DNA of 64,000 nt from Bog-473 sp963804055 (GCA_963804055.1 CAWDOU010000013.1:734366-798365), one strand, 5' to 3'; numbered from the stretch's first letter, positions 18,519-30,370 are shown. The notes: generated by a model not told the origin, from the letters alone. Numbers and translations: made by a program.

Positions 18519-20104
18519 TCCCACTCAATGGTCCCGGGCGGCTTCGACGTCACGTCGAGTGCCACCCGGTTCACGCCCTCCACTTCGTTGATGATGCGGG
18601 AGGCGATCCGCTCGACCAGGTCGTAGGGCAGCCGGGCCCAGTCCGCCGTCATGGCGTCGTCACTGGTGACGGCGCGGATGACGACGGGGTAGGCATAGGT
18701 GCGGCCGTCGCCCATCACACCGACGGTGCGGACCGCCGGGAGCACGGCGAAGCTCTGCCACAGTTCCCGGTAGAGGCCGGCCCGGCGGATCTCCTCGACG
18801 ACCACCGCGTCCGCGTTGCGCAGGATCTCGGCTCGCTCCGGCGTCACCTCGCCGATGATGCGCACGCCCAGTCCCGGACCGGGGAAGGGCTGGCGCCAGA
18901 CGATCTCGTGCGGCAACCCGAGCTCCTCTCCGACGGCACGCACCTCGTCCTTGAACAACAGGCGAAGCGGCTCCACCAGATCGAAGGCCAGGTCGTCGGG
19001 CAGGCCGCCGACGTTGTGGTGGGACTTGATGTTGGCCGCCGTGTCGCTCCCCGACTCGATGACGTCCGGGTACAGCGTGCCCTGCACCAAGAAGCGCGGT
19101 CCCTCGCCGGTACCCGTCGCCCCGGCGACACTCGGCGTCTCCCCGTCGGACGTCCCGGCACCGAGATCGCGCGCCACTTCCTCGAAGATCCGGATGAACA
19201 GCTCGCCGATGATCTTGCGCTTGCGTTCGGGGTCGGTGACGCCGGCCAGCGCGGCGAAGTAGCGGTCGGCCGCCTTCACGTGGACCAGGTCCATCTTGAA
19301 CTGGCGCCGGAAGGTGTCCTCGACCTGATCGGCCTCCCCCGAGCGCATGAGGCCGGTGTCGACGAAGACGCACGTGAGCTGGTCGCCCACCGCCTTGTGC
19401 ACCAGCGCCGCGGCCACGGCCGAGTCCACGCCGCCGCTCAACGCGCACAGCACACGGTCGGTGCCCACCTGGGCCCGGACCGCCGCCACCTGTTGCTCGA
19501 TGATGGAGACGTGGGTCCAGCCCGGCAGGCAGCCGCAGACGTCGATGACGAAGTGCTCGAAGACCTCGCCCCCCCGGTCGGTGTGGACCACCTCGGGGTG
19601 GAACTGCAGGCCGAAGAGCCTGCGCTCGGGATCGTGCATGGCCGCCACCGGCGCGCCCGCACTGGTCGCGCTGGCCGTGAACCCGTCGGGCACGGCGGTG
19701 ATGGCGTCGCCGTGGCTCATCCAGACGCTCGACGTCGTCGGCCAGTCGGGGCTCAACGGTGAGGTGGCGGTCTGGGTGAGCTCGGTGCGGCCGTACTCGC
19801 CCTGGCCCGTGCGCGACACGGTGCCGCCCAGTTGGAGGGCCATCAGCTGCGCGCCGTAGCAGAGCCCGAGGATCGGGATGCCGAGCTCGTACACGCCGGC
19901 GTCGATGGACGGGGCGGGTGATTCGTAGACCGACTTGGGCCCGCCGCTGAAGATGATGCCCTTGGGCGCGCGCTCCCTGATCTCCGCCAGCGAGATCGTC
20001 GGCGGGACGATCTCGGAGTACACGTGGGCCTCGCGGACCCGGCGGGCGATGAGACGGGCGTACTGCGCGCCGAAGTCGACGACGAGGATGGTGTCGGTGG
20101 TCAC
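18515..20104 (-). CDS. guaA: GMP synthase, glutamine-hydrolysing
   Basis: A 529-residue enzyme converting XMP to GMP. The class I glutamine amidotransferase domain (about 1-205) has the nucleophile loop ILGLCYGAQLM and the catalytic FHPEVVHT. The ATP-pyrophosphatase domain has the P-loop ALSGGVDSAV, and the C-terminal dimerisation domain ends with RVALDVTSKPPGTIEWE. There is a Gly/Thr insertion (about GTSDGETPSVAGATGTGEG) in the synthetase domain, where some actinobacterial enzymes are longer. The GTG start is 19 bp after guaB3, so the two steps from IMP to GMP are encoded together. Confidence 0.97.
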   Translation of the reverse strand: MTTDTILVVDFGAQYARLIARRVREAHVYSEIVPPTISLAEIRERAPKGIIFSGGPKSVYESPAPSIDAGVYELGIPILGLCYGAQLMALQLGGTVSRTGQGEYGRTELTQTATSPLSPDWPTTSSVWMSHGDAITAVPDGFTASATSAGAPVAAMHDPERRLFGLQFHPEVVHTDRGGEVFEHFVIDVCGCLPGWTHVSIIEQQVAAVRAQVGTDRVLCALSGGVDSAVAAALVHKAVGDQLTCVFVDTGLMRSGEADQVEDTFRRQFKMDLVHVKAADRYFAALAGVTDPERKRKIIGELFIRIFEEVARDLGAGTSDGETPSVAGATGTGEGPRFLVQGTLYPDVIESGSDTAANIKSHHNVGGLPDDLAFDLVEPLRLLFKDEVRAVGEELGLPHEIVWRQPFPGPGLGVRIIGEVTPERAEILRNADAVVVEEIRRAGLYRELWQSFAVLPAVRTVGVMGDGRTYAYPVVIRAVTSDDAMTADWARLPYDLVERIASRIINEVEGVNRVALDVTSKPPGTIEWE

Positions 20105-20123
20105 CGACTCGTGCTCATCGGCC

Positions 20124-21287
20124 TCAGTGGCCCATCCCCACGCCCTGGGACCGCTGGAAGTACTTCCCCTCGGTCTGCAGCGACGGGGCGACCATGACCT
20201 CGGCCTTCTGGAATTCCTTCACCGTCTCGTACCCGCACGTCGCCATCGCCGTCTTGAGCGCACCGAAGAGGTTCATGCGGCCGTCGTTCTCGTGGGCGGG
20301 GCCGAGGAGGATCTCGCGGAGGCTGCCGCGCACGGACGTGCGGACCCGGGCACCGCGGGGCAGCGTCGGGTGGAAGGTGGCCATGCCCCAGTGGAAGCCG
20401 CGGGCGGGCGCCTCGACCGCCGAGGAGAAGGGCGAGCCGAGCATGACCGCATCGGCCCCGCAGGCGATCGCCTTGGCGATGTCGCCACCCTTGGACATCC
20501 CGCCGTCGGCGATCACGTGCACGTAGACACCGGTCTCGTCGAGGTGGCGCATGCGGGCGCCGGCCACGTCGGCGATGGCGGTGGCCTGCGGCACGCCCAG
20601 CCCGAGCACGCCGCGGGTGGTGCAGGCGTTGCCCGGCCCGACGCCGACGAGCACGCCCACGGCGCCGGTGCGCATGAGGTGCAGGCCGGCCTGGTACGAG
20701 GCGCACCCGCCGACGATCACCGGGATGTCGAACTCGCGGATGAAGCGCTTGAGGTTGAGCGGCTCGGACGTCTTGGAGACGTGCTCGGCCGAGACCACGG
20801 TCCCCTGAATGACGAGGATGTCGAGCTCGGCCGCCAGGCAGGCCTGGGCCAGCGACTGGGTCCGCTGGGGGGTCACCGAGGCGGCCGTCGTGATGCCGGC
20901 CTCCTTCATCTGCCTGATGCGGGCGGTGACCAGCTCGGGGATGATCGGCTCCTGGTACATCTGCTGCATGCGCGACGTCGCCTTCTCGTCGTCCAGCTCC
21001 CGGATCTCGTCGAAGAGCGGGGTGGGGTCCTCGTAGCGGGTCCACAGGCCCTCGAGGTTCAGGACGCCCAGGCCGCCGAGCTTGCCCAGCTCGATGGCGG
21101 TGGCCGGGCTCATCACCCCGTCCATGGCGGCGCCCAGCACGGGCAGCTCGAAACGGTAGGCGTCGATCTCCCAGGAGATGTCGACGTCCTCGGGGTCCCG
21201 GGTCCGCCTGCTCGGGACGATGGCGATGTCGTCAAACCCGTAGGCCTGGCGTCCCGACTTGAAGATGCCGATCTCGATCTCAGCCAA
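20124..21287 (-). CDS. guaB3: GuaB3-type IMP dehydrogenase without CBS domains
   Basis: A 387-residue TIM-barrel protein of the IMPDH/GMP reductase superfamily. The N-terminus AYGFDDIAIVPSRRTRDPEDV and the C-terminal GYETVKEFQKAEVMV match actinobacterial GuaB3. No CBS pair is inserted, so it is about 100 residues shorter than classical GuaB. The catalytic cysteine loop GPGNACTTRGVLG is present and is followed by GVPQATAI, as in active IMP dehydrogenases. The FHWGMATFHPTLPRGAR flap region follows. The start is TTG with GGAGGG about 8 nt upstream; no ATG fits. guaA lies immediately downstream, which supports a role in GMP synthesis. A classical guaB may exist elsewhere. Confidence 0.88.
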   Translation of the reverse strand: MAEIEIGIFKSGRQAYGFDDIAIVPSRRTRDPEDVDISWEIDAYRFELPVLGAAMDGVMSPATAIELGKLGGLGVLNLEGLWTRYEDPTPLFDEIRELDDEKATSRMQQMYQEPIIPELVTARIRQMKEAGITTAASVTPQRTQSLAQACLAAELDILVIQGTVVSAEHVSKTSEPLNLKRFIREFDIPVIVGGCASYQAGLHLMRTGAVGVLVGVGPGNACTTRGVLGLGVPQATAIADVAGARMRHLDETGVYVHVIADGGMSKGGDIAKAIACGADAVMLGSPFSSAVEAPARGFHWGMATFHPTLPRGARVRTSVRGSLREILLGPAHENDGRMNLFGALKTAMATCGYETVKEFQKAEVMVAPSLQTEGKYFQRSQGVGMGH

Positions 21288-21549
21288 TGTGCTCGCCCTC
21301 CGGCATTCGTGGGGCCGGTACGGCTCACGAACCACACCGGCATGTCTTCTCGACTCAATTGCGAACGCCGGGCCGACACGCCGACGATCCTCCACCCTAC
21401 TCCCCCCTGCCCGCGTCTCAGGCGCCCCCCGAGCACGAATTCGGCGTCCGCGCGGGCTCCCTCCGTGACCTGCAGCGGCACGGCGGTGCCGACGTGCTCC
21501 GCCGGCCTCGGGCCCCGCACACGCGGGCCGGCTGCGGCAAGCTGGGCCC

Positions 21550-22209
21550 ATGAGCGACCGCGACTCCGACGACTCCGACGACCGTGTCGCCCGTGGCATG
21601 CGCGCCCTGCTGGCCCGACGGGACGATGCCCTGGCCGCCGGCGCCATGCCGGTCGGCTGGAAGATCGGCTTCAACACGCCGCCGATCCAGGAGCACTTCG
21701 GGCTGACCGACCCCGTGGTCGGCTACCTGGTCGACACGGGGGTGTCACCTGACGGCGCCACGGTGTCGCTGACCGGATGGGGCGCGGCCGCGGTCGAGGT
21801 CGAGCTGGCCATCCGGGTCGGCGCCCACGGGAGCGTCGCCGGCATGGCCCCGGCGCTCGAACTGGTGGACCTCGACATCTCCTTCGACGACATCGCGGTG
21901 GTCCTGGCCGCCAACATCTGCCACCGTGGCGTGATCTACGGGGACGAGGTCCCCGGCATCGACCCCTGGGCCATGGTGGCCCGCGTGACCAAGGCGGGCA
22001 GTGTGGTGGCCGAGGGCCGGCTGGTGGACGACCCGGCCGCCACCGTGGCCTTCGTCGGGTCGTATCTCGCCGACCACGGTGCCGCACTGCACGAGGGGGA
22101 TCGGATCATCGCCGGGTCCGTCGTGGCGCCGGTCGCCGTGGGCCCCGGCGACGAGGTCAGCGTCTCGTTCGGCCCGCTCGGCCATCTGTCCGTCCGCTTC
22201 GGGGACTGA
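21550..22209 (+). CDS. 2-Keto-4-pentenoate hydratase/fumarylacetoacetate hydrolase-fold protein
   Basis: A 219-residue protein. GWKIGFNTPPIQEHFGLTDPVVG resembles the N-terminus of MhpD/DmpE hydratases. VEVELAIRVG carries the metal-binding Glu-x-Glu, and LVDLDISFDDIAVVLAANICHRGVI corresponds to the conserved DN-rich region. The C-terminus AGSVVAPVAVGPGDEVSVSFGPLG matches the closing barrel strands. Such enzymes act in meta-cleavage of aromatics, but there are no other ring-degradation genes nearby, so the substrate is open. An acidic Ser-Asp stretch (SDRDSDDSDD) follows the start. The 262 bp between guaB3 and this gene, which are divergent, hold no feature I recognise. Confidence 0.75.
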   Translation: MSDRDSDDSDDRVARGMRALLARRDDALAAGAMPVGWKIGFNTPPIQEHFGLTDPVVGYLVDTGVSPDGATVSLTGWGAAAVEVELAIRVGAHGSVAGMAPALELVDLDISFDDIAVVLAANICHRGVIYGDEVPGIDPWAMVARVTKAGSVVAEGRLVDDPAATVAFVGSYLADHGAALHEGDRIIAGSVVAPVAVGPGDEVSVSFGPLGHLSVRFGD

Positions 22210-22215
22210 CCACAT

Positions 22216-22244
22216 GAGCCCCGGGTACATGAGCCCCCGGGCTC
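22216..22244. terminator. Hairpin between convergent hydratase and Nudix genes
   Basis: GAGCCCCGGG (22216-22225) faces CCCGGGCTC (22236-22244) with one bulged base. The right arm touches the Nudix stop codon. It is placed to terminate both convergent transcripts. Confidence 0.55.
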
Positions 22245-23007
22245 AGAGACCGGTCCCTCCGGCCACGACGATGCTGATGAGCTCCGAGAGCATGCGAGCG
22301 GTGGCGCCCCAGATGAGCTCGCCCGACACCTCGAAGAACCGCACGGCGAACGAGTTGTCGGGGCTGCCGGGGATGATGCGCCCGGGGACGTGCCAGCGCT
22401 CCTCGTGAAAGATCCCGGGGTCGGCCAGCTCGGCCAGGGCCACGTCGAAGACCCGGTCCACCTCATGGGGGCTGGCCACCAGGCGCGGCCTTCTTGGAAG
22501 GGTCGCGATCACCGGCATGATCAGGGCGGGCGAGGCCAGGGTCGTCACCGGATGGAGCCATCCCACCATGGTCACGAGGGTCGGGTCGAGGTCGACTTCC
22601 TCGTGCGCCTCCCGGCGCGCCGCCGCCGCCGGTTCCTCCCCCTCGTTGACGCGCCCGCCGGGGAAGCTGACCTCACCTTTGTGGGTGCGCAGGCCGGACG
22701 AACGCCGGGTCAGGATCACCCTGGCCTCGCCCTCCTCCTCGAAGAGGGCGGCCAGGACGCCGGCGTTGACGACGCCGGTATGAGGCAGCTCGGACTCGTT
22801 GACGATGGTGGCCCCGCGGAACATGGCGTCACCGCCGGCGTCGTCGGGCACGGGGCCGCGCTGGTTCACGGCGTCGAGGGCCGCGAGGACGCGGTCGATG
22901 CCGATGCCCGTCCGTTTCTCCACCGGGGCGCCGGCCCAGAAGGCCGCGGCACCCGGCCGCCAGGCGGCGGGGCGCGGGATCACCTGCGGTGGCACCGGAC
23001 GGGACAT
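22243..23007 (-). CDS. Nudix hydrolase, CoA pyrophosphatase-like
   Basis: A 254-residue protein with a full Nudix box, GGRVNEGEEPAAAARREAHEEVDLD (G-x5-E-x7-RE-x2-EE), preceded by RSSGLRTHKGEVSFPGG. That LxTHxGExSFPGG extension is typical of the NudL/CoA-pyrophosphatase group, which cleaves CoA and acyl-CoA to phosphopantetheine and 3',5'-ADP. The N-terminal 70 residues are Pro/Ala-rich. The ATG at 23007 follows a TAGCGT box by 7 nt with no Shine-Dalgarno sequence. The gene diverges from the methyltransferase gene 90 bp away, which has a similar promoter. Confidence 0.85.
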   Translation of the reverse strand: MSRPVPPQVIPRPAAWRPGAAAFWAGAPVEKRTGIGIDRVLAALDAVNQRGPVPDDAGGDAMFRGATIVNESELPHTGVVNAGVLAALFEEEGEARVILTRRSSGLRTHKGEVSFPGGRVNEGEEPAAAARREAHEEVDLDPTLVTMVGWLHPVTTLASPALIMPVIATLPRRPRLVASPHEVDRVFDVALAELADPGIFHEERWHVPGRIIPGSPDNSFAVRFFEVSGELIWGATARMLSELISIVVAGGTGL

Positions 23008-23014
23008 TCCCCGC

Positions 23015-23020
23015 ACGCTA
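23015..23020 (-). promoter_or_regulatory. Leaderless -10 element for the Nudix gene
   Basis: TAGCGT lies 7 nt before the ATG, with no Shine-Dalgarno sequence. It forms a back-to-back pair with the box at 23082. Confidence 0.5.
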
Positions 23021-23081
23021 CCGGTGACCTGGTTGCCGTTGACCCGGACTGCCGGCGCCCGACGGGTCCCGGCTGTCTCGC

Positions 23082-23087
23082 TACGCT
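23082..23087 (+). promoter_or_regulatory. -10 element for the DUF1698-like methyltransferase
   Basis: TACGCT (TANNNT) is 9 nt before the ATG and no Shine-Dalgarno sequence intervenes. Confidence 0.45.
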
Positions 23088-23096
23088 CTCGCACCG

Positions 23097-23939
23097 ATGA
23101 CGTCCCCGGAAGATCTGCAGGCGCAGGCAGACGCGCTGCACTGGTACCACACCATCGATCTGGGCAACGGCGTGGTCACGAAGGGCGACAGTGCCCAGGA
23201 CGACGGCACCGCGATTTTGCCCGACGTCACCGGGCGGAGCGTCCTCGACATCGGGGCCTGGGACGGCAAGTACTCCTTCCTGGCCGAGCGGGCGGGTGCC
23301 TCGCATGTCGTCGCGCTCGACCACTACGCGTGGGGCGTCGACTTCGACGCCCGCGGCGCGTACTGGGCCGAGTGCATCCACCGGGGCACGCTCCCGGACC
23401 AGTCCCGCGACGAGACGGACTTCTGGCAGCCCGACCTGCCGGGCCGGCGCGGCTTCGACCTGGCTGCGACAGCCCTGGGCTCGAAGGTCGAGCCGTTCCT
23501 GGCCGACTTCCAGACGGTCGACCTCGACGAGGTCGGTCGATTCGACGTGGTGCTCTACCTCGGCGTGCTGTACCACATGAAGGAGCCGCTGACCTGCCTG
23601 GAACGGGTGCGCCGCGTCACCAAGGAGGTGGCGGTGATTGAGACGGAAGCGGTCCATCTCCAAGGACTCGACGGTGCGCCGCTCCTCCAGTTCTACGCCG
23701 GCAGCTCGCTGCGGACCGACTTCGGCAATTGGTACGCCCCCACGATCGAGGCGCTCCACAACCTGTGCCGTGAGGCGGGCTTCTCGGAGGTGCGCACCGT
23801 CATCGGTCCACCGGCCGCCCCTCCCGTGCCGGCCGCGCCGCTGAAAGTCAGGATCGGGCGCCGGCTCGCCGGCGTCGTGCCGGCTCCGCCCTCGGCGCCG
23901 ACCGCCAACTACCGCGCCGTCGTCCACGCCATCGTCTGA
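23097..23939 (+). CDS. DUF1698/CmoB-like SAM-dependent methyltransferase
   Basis: A 280-residue class I methyltransferase. The SAM-binding motif is SVLDIGAWDGKYSFLAERAG, followed by HVVALDHYAWG. FDVVLYLGVLYHMKEPLTCLE is the hallmark of the CmoB/DUF1698 group (YLGVLYHxxxPL), and NWYAPTIEALHNLCREAGF also matches. CmoB itself carboxymethylates tRNA wobble uridines. Actinobacterial relatives lack that known partner, CmoA, and are often annotated only as methyltransferases, so the substrate is open. The C-terminus is Pro/Ala-rich. It ends tail-to-tail with a lipoprotein gene. Confidence 0.8.
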   Translation: MTSPEDLQAQADALHWYHTIDLGNGVVTKGDSAQDDGTAILPDVTGRSVLDIGAWDGKYSFLAERAGASHVVALDHYAWGVDFDARGAYWAECIHRGTLPDQSRDETDFWQPDLPGRRGFDLAATALGSKVEPFLADFQTVDLDEVGRFDVVLYLGVLYHMKEPLTCLERVRRVTKEVAVIETEAVHLQGLDGAPLLQFYAGSSLRTDFGNWYAPTIEALHNLCREAGFSEVRTVIGPPAAPPVPAAPLKVRIGRRLAGVVPAPPSAPTANYRAVVHAIV

Positions 23940-23953
23940 CCGGGGCGGCATGG

Positions 23954-23970
23954 GCCCGACTCGAACGGGC
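23954..23970. terminator. Short hairpin resembling a tRNA T-arm between convergent genes
   Basis: GCCCG-ACTCGAA-CGGGC forms a 5-bp stem with a 7-nt loop. On the minus strand the loop reads TTCGAGT, as in a tRNA T-arm. No matching acceptor, D-arm or anticodon arm is present, so it is probably a terminator, or less likely a tRNA remnant. Confidence 0.35.
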
Positions 23971-23993
23971 GCGTCCCCGCTGCGGGTACCGCG

Positions 23994-24629
23994 TCAGTCG
24001 TTCTCCACGGTGTAGTCCCAATACCCGACCACATGCGTGTGATCGGGTGCCCATTGCATCATGCCCTCGCCGACCAGTTCGTAGGAGCGAAGCTGGAAGC
24101 TCAGCGTCTGGCCCGGGTGCAGGACCGGCGGCGGTGCGTGCTCGCCGGGCACCAGGCCCATGAGGAACACCGAGCCCAGGTGGTCGACCGAGTGGAAGTC
24201 GGCGATGGACACCGGCACGTCGGCACTGGCGTCCTTCATCGTGACGGTCCAGGTGCAGGTCGTGGCAGCGGGCTGATCCGGCAGGCCTTCACCAGGGACG
24301 ACCGGCCCGCTGACCGTCACGTCGACGTGGAACGCCTTGGTCTTCGCCTCGATGGCCAGTCCTTCGGTCTGCAGGGCCGGCTTCGCCTCGGTGCCCACCA
24401 ACGTCGCGTCGATGGTGGGGTCCAGCGTCTTCTTCGGGAGGAAGGAGGGGTACTGCGCCGTTGACTTTCCCGGCAGAGCCGACGGGTCCTGCGAGCCACT
24501 CGGGCCGCCGCCGCCTCCGCAGCCGGCGAGGACCAGCGCGCCGACCAGGGCGATGCCGCACAGCACGCCGGGGCCGAGCGGGCGCGCTCGGCCCCGGTTC
24601 TGCTGGTGTGACCCGTCGCGGGAGCCCAT
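23994..24629 (-). CDS. Predicted lipoprotein, DUF4352-like beta-sandwich
   Basis: A 211-residue exported protein. The N-terminus has a basic stretch, then the hydrophobic LCGIALVGALVLAGC with lipobox LAGC, then a Gly-rich spacer GGGGGPSGSQ. The remainder looks like one immunoglobulin-like beta-sandwich (strands such as FHVDVTVSGPVV, TTCTWTVTMKDA, TLSFQLRSYELVG). It resembles the solute- or stress-related DUF4352 class, but the match is only general. GGAGG lies about 14 nt before the ATG. It lies 18 bp downstream of the phosphoesterase gene on the same strand, so the two are probably co-transcribed. Confidence 0.7.
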   Translation of the reverse strand: MGSRDGSHQQNRGRARPLGPGVLCGIALVGALVLAGCGGGGGPSGSQDPSALPGKSTAQYPSFLPKKTLDPTIDATLVGTEAKPALQTEGLAIEAKTKAFHVDVTVSGPVVPGEGLPDQPAATTCTWTVTMKDASADVPVSIADFHSVDHLGSVFLMGLVPGEHAPPPVLHPGQTLSFQLRSYELVGEGMMQWAPDHTHVVGYWDYTVEND

Positions 24630-24647
24630 CGGCCGGTGACGATCCTC

Positions 24648-27617
<2,970 letters not shown>

Positions 27618-27847
27618 GCGCACCAATCCTCCTCAAGACGTCGAGAGATCCGGACAAGGGATTGCGGTCAACCTACGGTCGGCGGGTTACGCCGAGGATG
27701 ACGTTGCGCTACGTGCGACTTATTTCTGCGTGAACGAACCGCGAACGCGATCGCGCACACCGGTTGAGGTATCCGGCGTTGCATCCGACGCGGCGGGGCA
27801 TCGCTCATTGCACACACCCGTGACCCGCCTGGAGGGGCGCTGGGCGT

Positions 27848-28399
27848 TCAGCCCCGTCGCGCGGCGAGCGTCTTTGCGAGGGTGCGGATCTTGCTACGGA
27901 CCGACGTCGGGACCAGCCTCTGTTCGGACGGGCAGAGCGTGAGGAGCGCCACGCTCTCAATGGTGTTGAAGGTCACCACCGACAGCGGGAGGTGGGTCTG
28001 CGCTTCCGTGCTCCTCGCCCCCGTCGCCTCTTCGACCAGGACCTCGTCGAAGAGATCCCGGCGCGTGAGCAGGGCGCAGAAGGCCGATCCGTCGGTCAAC
28101 AGCGCTCGGAGGGCGATGTTCCCCTGCGTCTGCTCGTAGGACGCCAACGCGGCATCGACCTCGGCCACGGAGGTGAAGAACCTCGTGTCCTGCGCGTACG
28201 TGGTCTTCGGAGCCCTCAGTGGCGACGACGTCGGGCCGGGGCTGCTCGCGTCCGCAGAGACCACGGGACTGGCCAGACCGAGTGTGGCGCCGGCGACCAG
28301 TGCCAGCAGCAGGGACCGGCCTGCGGAAGGGATGCGGTGCAAGGGCACCGTGCAGGCCGCCACGTCGTCAGTGTGGCACACCACTTTGCGACCGCTCAT
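27848..28399 (-). CDS. Secreted protein of unknown function
   Basis: A 183-residue protein. A hydrophobic signal segment (SLLLALVAGATLGLASPVVSADA) lies after about 30 residues. The mature part is predicted helical, with SVAEVDAALASYEQTQGNIALRALL, two cysteines (SAFCALL and LLTLCPSEQ) that could pair, and a basic C-terminus SVRSKIRTLAKTLAARRG. I recognise no family. ATG at 28399 was chosen because it gives a normal signal peptide; there is no clear Shine-Dalgarno sequence. The 230 bp between it and the phosphoesterase gene are relatively AT-rich and may hold the phosphoesterase promoter, but I cannot place it. Confidence 0.55.
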   Translation of the reverse strand: MSGRKVVCHTDDVAACTVPLHRIPSAGRSLLLALVAGATLGLASPVVSADASSPGPTSSPLRAPKTTYAQDTRFFTSVAEVDAALASYEQTQGNIALRALLTDGSAFCALLTRRDLFDEVLVEEATGARSTEAQTHLPLSVVTFNTIESVALLTLCPSEQRLVPTSVRSKIRTLAKTLAARRG

Positions 28400-28666
28400 C
28401 GCACGGCGCCGCACCGGGAACGGGAGCCAAACTCGGTTACCTTGCCGTCGCGCAGACGCCCCGGCGACAGGTCCGAGGGGCCGTTTGCGAAGCCTCCCGC
28501 GCGGCCCGCACACCGCAATGTGTCGCACGAGACCGCGTGAGCCGGGATCTCGTGGCGGTTCCCGGGCCCGGCACACCTGGCCTCGGTTTTTGGGCCGCCA
28601 CCCACCACCGCCGAGGGCGCTCGCGCACATGCCCGGGGCTGGCGCCTGGCCTCAACGGCCGTGCCC

Positions 28667-28672
28667 TACGAT
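28667..28672 (+). promoter_or_regulatory. -10 element for the GT-C gene
   Basis: TACGAT lies 9 nt before the ATG with no Shine-Dalgarno sequence. The rest of the 280-bp divergent spacer shows no recognisable riboswitch or operator. Confidence 0.4.
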
Positions 28673-28681
28673 GTCGCCGCA

Positions 28682-30277
28682 ATGCCCGAGGAAATGGAGG
28701 TTCTGACCGGACGCGCCCGGGTAGCTGCCGGAATCGCCATCGCCCTCATCGTGGCGGCCGGCATCTTCCTCCGCTTCTTCACACACTCGGCGTTGTGGTT
28801 GGACGAGGCCCTGACCGTCGATCGCTCGAGGCTGCCGATCGGCGACATCGTCTCGTCGCTCAAGCAGGATGGAGCGCCGCCCCTCTACTACTACCTCCTC
28901 CACTTCTGGATGGAGTTGTTCGGGCAGTCCGACCTCGCCACACGGTCCCTGTCCGGTGTCATCGGCGTGGCCACGCTGCCCGTGGCCTGGCTGGCGGCCA
29001 ACCGCTTCGCCGGGCGGACGGCGGCGTGGATCACCCTGGTCCTCTTCGCCAGCGCGCCGTTCGCCGTCTACTACTCGACCGAGGCGCGCATGTACGCCCT
29101 CGAAATGCTCCTCACGGGCTGCGGGTACCTGGCCTTGAGCCGGGCCGTGGAGCGGCCCCGACCGGGCAATCTGATCGCCATCGGCGTCGTCACCGCGGCG
29201 CTGCTCTACACCCAGTACTGGTCCCTGTACCTGATCGCCGCCATCGGGATCTGGCTGCTGGGCTCGGCCTGGCTCGACCGGCGCACACGTGCGGAGCCGC
29301 CTCTGCCGACGGCGGAACCCCGGCATCCCCTCCCCGCGTTCTTCGCGGTGGTGGGGGGCTGCATCCTCTTCGTGCCGTGGTTGCCGGTCTTCCTCTACCA
29401 GTCGAAGCACACGGGCACCCCCTGGGCCAAGCCACCGAACTTCGGCGCCATCGTCTCCGCGCTGACGGCGTTCACGGACAACCAGGGGTCCCTGGGGGTC
29501 GGCACGACCCAGGGGCGCATCCTCGCGGTGATCTATCTGGTGATGCTCCCCCTCGCGGTCTTCGGCATCGGACGAAGCAGGCGCGTCATCGACCTGGACC
29601 TGCATACGAGGCCGCAGGCGCGCGGCATGGCGTTCGCCGTGATCGGCACGCTCTTCCTGGCCGTCGCCGGAGGCATTCTCACCGGAAGCGCCTTCGCTCC
29701 GCGCTACGCATCGGTGATCTTCCTGCCGCTGCTGCTCCTGGTGGCCCTCGGGTTCACCACGTTGTTCAGCCTCCGGATACGGCTGGTCGTGCTCGCCCTG
29801 GCGGTGGCCGCAGGGCTCTTCGCGTCATTCCAGAACATCGACACGCAGCGCACCCAGGCGTCCCAGGTCGCCGCCGTCATCAACGCGCACGCCCGGCCGG
29901 GCGACATCATCGCCTTCTGCCCCGACCAGCTCGGGCCGGCCGTGTTCCGGCTGACCGACCAGCCCTCGCACTATCGCATGACCACGTTTCCCCACGGCAC
30001 CAGCCCCGCCTTCGTCGACTGGGTCGACTACGAGAAGGCGGTCACGTCCGTGAGCCCGACGTCGTTCGCCGACAAGCTGGCATCGGAAGCCGGCGCGACA
30101 CACCGGATCTGGCTCGTCTGGGAGCCGGGCTACGAGACCCTCGACTCGAGATGCGAGCACCTCGTGACCTCCCTGCTGGGCGACAGCCAATTCAAGGCGT
30201 ACCAGTGGGTGTCGTCCAACGGCTACGAGTACTACGAACCGATGTACATGACGGAGTACACGCCCGCCTCCACGTGA
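28682..30277 (+). CDS. GT39/ArnT-like GT-C glycosyltransferase
   Basis: A 531-residue polytopic protein with roughly ten membrane helices. The first helix (VAAGIAIALIVAAGIFLRFF) is followed by the luminal loop HSALWLDEALTVDRS, whose Asp-Glu pair is the GT-C catalytic/metal signature of PMT/ArnT-type enzymes. GAPPLYYYLLHFWMELFG and VYYSTEARMYALEMLL are also characteristic (ARMYAL). The C-terminal 140 residues form a soluble extracellular domain. Such enzymes move sugars from polyprenyl-phosphate donors to proteins or wall glycans outside the membrane. The acceptor may be one of the neighbouring secreted proteins, but that is inference. ATG 28682 is preferred over GTG 28661. Confidence 0.8.
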   Translation: MPEEMEVLTGRARVAAGIAIALIVAAGIFLRFFTHSALWLDEALTVDRSRLPIGDIVSSLKQDGAPPLYYYLLHFWMELFGQSDLATRSLSGVIGVATLPVAWLAANRFAGRTAAWITLVLFASAPFAVYYSTEARMYALEMLLTGCGYLALSRAVERPRPGNLIAIGVVTAALLYTQYWSLYLIAAIGIWLLGSAWLDRRTRAEPPLPTAEPRHPLPAFFAVVGGCILFVPWLPVFLYQSKHTGTPWAKPPNFGAIVSALTAFTDNQGSLGVGTTQGRILAVIYLVMLPLAVFGIGRSRRVIDLDLHTRPQARGMAFAVIGTLFLAVAGGILTGSAFAPRYASVIFLPLLLLVALGFTTLFSLRIRLVVLALAVAAGLFASFQNIDTQRTQASQVAAVINAHARPGDIIAFCPDQLGPAVFRLTDQPSHYRMTTFPHGTSPAFVDWVDYEKAVTSVSPTSFADKLASEAGATHRIWLVWEPGYETLDSRCEHLVTSLLGDSQFKAYQWVSSNGYEYYEPMYMTEYTPAST

Positions 30278-30370
30278 CGGGTCGACGTCGCGGTGGACCG
30301 CTGCGGCCGCTCCAACCCGTGTGACCCGACGAAAATTCGAAATCCCTGCGATAGGCTCCCCGGGGTCGTG

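Noticed and set aside
23941..23990. Possible tRNA gene on the minus strand
   Set aside because: The T-arm-like hairpin is convincing alone, but there is no acceptor pairing, D-arm or anticodon arm, and too little space before the lipoprotein stop codon.
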